A stretch of DNA of 12,444 bases, from positions 1-12,444 of the forward strand of contig JALSQH010000119.1 of NCBI GenBank assembly GCA_026985515.1, given 5' to 3'. The notes under the pieces were generated by a model, which saw only the letters and a list, made by a program, of their open reading frames with translations, had not been told where the DNA came from and did no database searches. The stretch comes from a bacterium (GTDB lineage Bacteria; JALSQH01). Positions 9,070-12,444 of this stretch are shown one piece after another (the first letter of the stretch is position 1; every line of letters begins with the position of its first letter). The translations under genes were made by a program, and so were the position numbers.

Positions 9070-9756
9070 ATGAAAAAGGCTTTCTTTTTTCTTTTTCTGC
9101 AGGGAACTTTAATTCCCCTCCTGTTTACAATCCCCATTTTACATGCTGATTCAGATCCAGGTATGGGCTTTGTTTTCCCTGACGGTGAGCCACTTGGAGC
9201 AGGGAAGAGGAAATTTTCCATCATAGATGTGGTGGTAGGTGCAGAGTATGCCTATGGGGTTACCGATACCCTTGATATTGAAATAGGAGAAATTGGATTT
9301 CTGATGGCCAATTTTGGATTCCGGATGTACACTCCTAAAATATACGGTGTTCTCAGATTTTCCTTTGATTGTAGAATGTTTCTTTTTCCATTAAACGGTA
9401 GTGAGGAAGCTGCTTTCACAGGGATTGTGACAGCTTTATTTGAAAGAGGGCCTGTTAAATTGTCTATTAGTGGCGGAGCCGGAGCTGGAGGAGAAACAGA
9501 GTATGGGTATAGTGCAGATTTACTGTTAAATTTCAGGATAAGCAAACATGTTGCGTTGATGGTGGAGGGAGGGTGGTTGAAAGTAGGGTGGGAAGATTTG
9601 AGCCATGTTGTGGGTGTTCTGGGAGGTCCCAGGATTTTTACCGGGCATATCATAGTAGATCTGGGTTTGCTCTTTCCAGTTACCAGAAAGGATGGTGAAA
9701 AGTGGCGTCACAGAAATATCTTACCAGTTTTTAATTTTCACTATGTGTGGAGATAA
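9070..9756 (+). CDS. Secreted protein resembling a small outer-membrane beta-barrel (paralog 1)
   Basis: A protein of 228 residues beginning MKKAFFFLFL, with a hydrophobic signal segment and a probable signal peptidase I site after LHA (residue ~29). The rest is rich in alternating hydrophobic and polar residues, glycine and aromatics, as in 8- to 10-stranded outer-membrane barrels; no cysteine lipobox or internal helix is seen. I do not recognise the family. It shares its opening with the next gene: GxGFxFPD, then LGAGK, SxxD, YAxGVxD and a closing IExGE pattern; both also end with an FP-rich segment (LLFPV, ILPVFNF). About half of the first 45 or so mature residues are identical by eye. The frame stays open upstream to 8854, but that part is antisense to nfnA, and the signal peptide fixes the start at 9070. 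Function unknown; a porin-like or surface role is only inference. Confidence 0.7.
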   Translation: MKKAFFFLFLQGTLIPLLFTIPILHADSDPGMGFVFPDGEPLGAGKRKFSIIDVVVGAEYAYGVTDTLDIEIGEIGFLMANFGFRMYTPKIYGVLRFSFDCRMFLFPLNGSEEAAFTGIVTALFERGPVKLSISGGAGAGGETEYGYSADLLLNFRISKHVALMVEGGWLKVGWEDLSHVVGVLGGPRIFTGHIIVDLGLLFPVTRKDGEKWRHRNILPVFNFHYVWR

Positions 9757-9802
9757 AGGAATTAAGAATTTTGTAAAAAAATCCATGGATGGTGAAAAGA
9801 TA

Positions 9803-10462
9803 ATGGTCAAGAAGCTTTTTTTCATTATCTTTTTGATATTTTCAGGTGCTCCTCTTTATTCAGCAGAAATGCTGAATACGGGAAGAGGCTTTCTCTTCCC
9901 CGATACAGGCTCCCTGGGAGCAGGGAAAAACAGGGTTTCTTTTACTGATATTATTATAGGTGTGAATTATGCTCACGGAGTCAGTGATTATTTTGAAATA
10001 GAGGCTGGAGAACTGATCCTTGTTGTGGGAGAGGTGGGATTTAAGGTTAATAGCAAAAGGATTGGCAATTTATTTATGACTTCATTAACCGGTAAAATCT
10101 ATTTTTATCCTGGTCAATCTCTTTCTTTAGCAGGAGTTGGTATTCTCTCTTTTTCATTTGAAAGTGAGGTTTTTAAGGTTACATGGGACATTGGTGCAGG
10201 AACTGTAGGAGTTAACGATGCTAATGAATTGAATAATGGGTATGGCTCTTCTTTACTTTTCCAGTTCAATCACAGGGGTAAAGTCTCTTTCCTGATAGAA
10301 CCATTCTGGATCACCAAGCTGGCGGGATTTACTCTGGGTCCAAGAGTAAGGTTCAGGAATATGGTTATTGATTTTGGCTTTTTGTTCCCCTTTGTGAAAG
10401 ATTATGAGACATGGAAATTTATTTATGTTTTCCCCATTTTCAACCTGAATCTCCTCTTTTAA
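9803..10462 (+). CDS. Secreted protein resembling a small outer-membrane beta-barrel (paralog 2)
   Basis: A protein of 219 residues beginning MVKKLFFIIFLIF, with a signal peptide probably cut after YSA (residue ~21). Its mature start carries the same GxGFxFPD, LGAGK, SxxD, YAxGVxD and IExGE pattern as the gene before it; similarity then drops, though glycine-rich alternating stretches continue and the C-terminus again has LFPF and FPIFNLNLLF. It ends in phenylalanine, the residue recognised by the BAM complex in many outer-membrane proteins. GGTGA at 9791-9795 lies 7 bases before the ATG at 9803; upstream in-frame starts (9692, 9785) would put charged residues ahead of the signal peptide and overlap paralog 1 or lack an SD. 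It follows paralog 1 by 46 bp with no terminator visible, so the two probably share a transcript. Family and function are not recognised. Confidence 0.7.
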   Translation: MVKKLFFIIFLIFSGAPLYSAEMLNTGRGFLFPDTGSLGAGKNRVSFTDIIIGVNYAHGVSDYFEIEAGELILVVGEVGFKVNSKRIGNLFMTSLTGKIYFYPGQSLSLAGVGILSFSFESEVFKVTWDIGAGTVGVNDANELNNGYGSSLLFQFNHRGKVSFLIEPFWITKLAGFTLGPRVRFRNMVIDFGFLFPFVKDYETWKFIYVFPIFNLNLLF

Positions 10463-10490
10463 CCTTTTCGTTTCAAGCATCTCCAGAATT

Positions 10491-10519
10491 TGAGTAACTT
10501 ATTGCGTTTATGGTAAAAT
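10491..10519 (+). promoter_or_regulatory. Promoter of the glycosyltransferase-ftsK unit
   Basis: TTGAGT (10491-10496, four of six), 17 bp, then TAAAAT (10514-10519, five of six), with TGG just before the -10 making an extended -10. Transcription should begin near 10526, only 5-6 bases before the ATG at 10532, and no SD is present in that interval. Confidence 0.65.
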
Positions 10520-10531
10520 AAACTTGAACAT

Positions 10532-11503
10532 ATGAAGTTAATTATTCAGATTCCATGCTACAACGAAGAGAAAACCCTCCCCGTAACCATTGCAAGTATT
10601 AGGAAAGTTATCCCTGATTTGCAGAAACTTGGATTCTCTTCTGTTGAGATACTTGTCATAGATGATGGTTCAGAGGATGGTACGGTGGAGGTTGCAAAAA
10701 AAGAGGGAGTAGACCACATCGTGGAGTTGAAGGAACATAAAGGACTTGCCTTTGGTTTTAAAACTGGAATTGATGTCGCTCTTCAGCTGGGGGCGGATGT
10801 TGTCATCAACACAGATGCAGATAATCAGTATGTTGCAGAGGATATGGTAAAACTCCTCGAACCCATCATTGAAGGAAAGGCTGACATTGTAATTGGTGAA
10901 AGGCCCATAGAAGAAATTGAACACTTTTCTCCTTTAAAAAAGAAACTTCAGCGACTTGGATCAAAGGTGGTGAGTCTTGCAGCAGGTGTTGATATTCCCG
11001 ATACGACCAGTGGCTTCAGAGCCTTTTCCAGGGAAGCTCTTCTGCAAATTGTAATTCTGGGAGAGTACACCTACACTCTTGAAACCATCATTCAGGCAGG
11101 CAGGAAAAAAATACCCATTGTTTCCGTTCCCATAAGGGTTAACAGAGAGGTAATCAGGGAATCAAGATTGATAAAGAGCATTCCACAGTACATTTACAGG
11201 GCAGTGGAGGCCATTTTCAGAACGATTTTAATTTACAAACCCCTTGCTGTTTTTTTCTATATAGGAATGATACCCATTATTCTGGCACTTCTCATTGGAG
11301 CGAGGTATCTCTACTTTTACTACCATGGAGAAGGGGCCGGTCACATACAATCCCTCATTCTCATGATTATCCTTTTTATGATAGGAATAATCACCGTTGT
11401 TGCAGGTCTGGTGGCTGATCTTTTAGGGAGTATCAGGAAGATTGAAGAGGAAAGCCTCTATCATATAAAAAGAATGGAAATAGAGCGCAGAAATGACCGA
11501 TAG
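10532..11503 (+). CDS. Family 2 glycosyltransferase, membrane-anchored (polyprenyl-phosphate hexose synthase type)
   Basis: A 323-residue GT-A enzyme. The N-terminus IPCYNEEKTL, VIDDGSEDGT (42-51) and the DxD motif TDADNQY (D95, D97) mark the nucleotide-sugar and metal site, and TTSGFRAFSR (158-167) is the acceptor-side signature of DPM1-like enzymes. Two hydrophobic helices follow at ~237-262 and ~272-298, then a basic tail (IKRMEIERRNDR). Relatives move a sugar from UDP- or GDP-sugar to polyprenyl phosphate on the inner face of the membrane, feeding glycan or glycoprotein assembly; the actual sugar cannot be read from the sequence. The ATG has no SD but an extended -10 promoter directly upstream. 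Its last 11 bases overlap the start of ftsK, so the two are probably translated together, although no functional link to ftsK is known to me. Confidence 0.85.
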   Translation: MKLIIQIPCYNEEKTLPVTIASIRKVIPDLQKLGFSSVEILVIDDGSEDGTVEVAKKEGVDHIVELKEHKGLAFGFKTGIDVALQLGADVVINTDADNQYVAEDMVKLLEPIIEGKADIVIGERPIEEIEHFSPLKKKLQRLGSKVVSLAAGVDIPDTTSGFRAFSREALLQIVILGEYTYTLETIIQAGRKKIPIVSVPIRVNREVIRESRLIKSIPQYIYRAVEAIFRTILIYKPLAVFFYIGMIPIILALLIGARYLYFYYHGEGAGHIQSLILMIILFMIGIITVVAGLVADLLGSIRKIEEESLYHIKRMEIERRNDR

Positions 11504-12444
11504 TGGAAAAGTAAGGCGGGAAATATTTGCACTTTTCCTTTTTCTCCTTGTGGTGCTTACAGGTTTGAGTCTGATCAGTTACACGCCTTCTGACCCGTCT
11601 CTTTTCTCGACAGGAAGCGGGAAAGTTCACAACTATGCAGGTTTAATAGGAAGTTACCTCTCCTCTCTACTGTTTCAATTCTTCGGATATGGTGCGTGGC
11701 TTCTTCTTCTCCTGATGATTTATTTTCTCTTTGTCCTTTTTTCTTCAACTTCAGGGGAAGGGATGGTGAGAACTCTGTTGGGACTGGTGGTTATTCTTTT
11801 TACGATTCCACCCATAATCCACCTGATTTTTAAGACACCTCTCACTGCTCCCTTTTATACAGGAGGGGTTCTGGGGAAATTTGAAGGTGAACTTTTAAGG
11901 AAAATTTTCGGTGAAGCCGGGGTTTTTGTTGTCCTCTTCGGTGTTCTTATCATTGCCATTGTTTACGCCACAGGATTGTCTTTTCTTCATCTTCTTGCCA
12001 CCGCAGGTAAGAAGATTCTGGAACTTTTTAAATATTCTGAAGAGCAGGTGGAAAACGATTATGAAGAAAAGGTTGAAGAGTTAGATGAAGATTCAGTCGA
12101 AAAGGATAAAATTTTTGGTGAGTTAACCCACACCGGGGAGTTTTCTCCACCACCAGATATGGAAGATGTTAAATCCTCTGAAGAATCTGAAGTTACTGGG
12201 ACCACCGACGATAGACCTTTCACTCTCGGAGATACAGGTACCTTTTCTTCTGAGCCTTCCTTTACTCTGGGGGAAAGGGAGGAAATTAGTGGATCTGTTG
12301 AGGAAAGTGAATCTGAAAATTTTGCAGGTCTGGATATGTCAGCGAGGAATTCAGAATCCTTCCAGGATCTGGAAAGTGGCGAGGAAGAGAATATAAAGAT
12401 CTATGAAGTTGAGCAGGAAGTGAAAAAAAAGCCAGGGGGCAGAA
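11493..12444 (+). CDS. ftsK: DNA translocase FtsK, N-terminal part (3' end outside window)
   Basis: The frame starting at ATG 11493 stays open for 317 codons to the window end. The N-terminus is the FtsK/SpoIIIE membrane domain: helix 1 (~10-30) followed by SYTPSDPSLFS, then NYAGLIGSYLSSLLFQFFG, the family's most recognisable stretch, and further helices at ~62-84, 91-111 and 141-168. From ~180 the sequence turns hydrophilic and very acidic, rich in Glu, Asp and Ser, as in the variable linker before the motor. The RecA-like motor and gamma DNA-reading domain would lie beyond the window, so the assignment rests on the membrane domain and linker. FtsK sits at the division septum and pumps chromosome ends into the daughter cells, working with XerCD at dif. 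The start overlaps the glycosyltransferase by 11 bp; no separate promoter is seen. The linker contains FTLG twice (~residues 246-249 and 259-262). Confidence 0.85.
   Translation, partial: MTDSGKVRREIFALFLFLLVVLTGLSLISYTPSDPSLFSTGSGKVHNYAGLIGSYLSSLLFQFFGYGAWLLLLLMIYFLFVLFSSTSGEGMVRTLLGLVVILFTIPPIIHLIFKTPLTAPFYTGGVLGKFEGELLRKIFGEAGVFVVLFGVLIIAIVYATGLSFLHLLATAGKKILELFKYSEEQVENDYEEKVEELDEDSVEKDKIFGELTHTGEFSPPPDMEDVKSSEESEVTGTTDDRPFTLGDTGTFSSEPSFTLGEREEISGSVEESESENFAGLDMSARNSESFQDLESGEEENIKIYEVEQEVKKKPGGR

Noticed and set aside
10463-10490. Possible terminator after the second barrel-like gene
   Set aside because: No GC-rich hairpin followed by a T run is present; the promoter for the next gene occupies the rest of the gap.
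12166-12396. 76-residue frame within the ftsK linker
   Set aside because: It is out of frame with the continuous ftsK frame from 11493 and has no features of its own.
12423-12431. A8-G run that could act as a -1 frameshift site (A AAA AAG) with an SD-like AGGAAG just upstream
   Set aside because: The bases after it are outside the window so no stimulating hairpin can be judged, and Lys-coding A runs are common in AT-leaning genes; ftsK is not known to use frameshifting.

Overview
The window is a compact stretch of bacterial chromosome, AT-leaning (roughly 40% GC by eye). It carries thirteen protein genes, two of them cut by the window edges. I found no RNA gene, CRISPR array, insertion sequence or phage gene, and no gene-free stretch longer than about 110 bases. 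The organism is a diderm bacterium: it has an LptE-like lipoprotein in the leuS-lptE-holA order familiar from Gram-negatives, plus two secreted proteins resembling outer-membrane beta-barrels. An NfnAB-type ferredoxin/NAD(P)H complex and an oxygen-sensitive lysine 2,3-aminomutase homolog suggest an anaerobe. The Lys/Glu-rich proteins would suit a thermophile, perhaps an uncultured lineage of the WOR-3/Hydrothermae kind, but that placement is a guess.

Positions 1-4513 (+ strand) form one tightly packed unit: a winged-helix/TPR-like protein fragment (DUF4388-like), leuS overlapping it by ATGA, a short lipoprotein (probable LptE) starting one base after leuS, and holA overlapping the lipoprotein gene. 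rpsT (ribosomal protein S20) converges on holA, and the two coding ends overlap by 22 bp. rpsT has its own near-consensus promoter, a full Shine-Dalgarno (SD) site and a GTG start.

Positions 4878-6669 (+) hold a Nudix hydrolase with an unrecognised N-terminal half, overlapping a radical-SAM protein that has the substrate and PLP residues of lysine 2,3-aminomutase. Converging on it from the right (8960-6675, - strand) are nfnA and nfnB. The pair carries the unusual Asp and Glu cluster-ligand positions of electron-bifurcating NfnAB and is easily mislabelled as glutamate synthase.

Positions 9070-10462 (+) hold two tandem paralogous secreted proteins of about 220-230 residues and unknown function. 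From 10532 a family 2 glycosyltransferase with two C-terminal membrane helices overlaps the N-terminal part of ftsK, which runs off the window.

Initiation signals fall into two groups. leuS, rpsT, nfnA and nfnB have AGGAGG-type SD sites. Three genes that start after an intergenic region (Nudix, first barrel-like gene, glycosyltransferase) have no clear SD but a -10-like hexamer only 6-12 bases before the ATG, which suggests leaderless or nearly leaderless mRNAs. No complete novel system is evident; the best leads are this initiation pattern, the tandem barrel-like pair and the Nudix/aminomutase pair.
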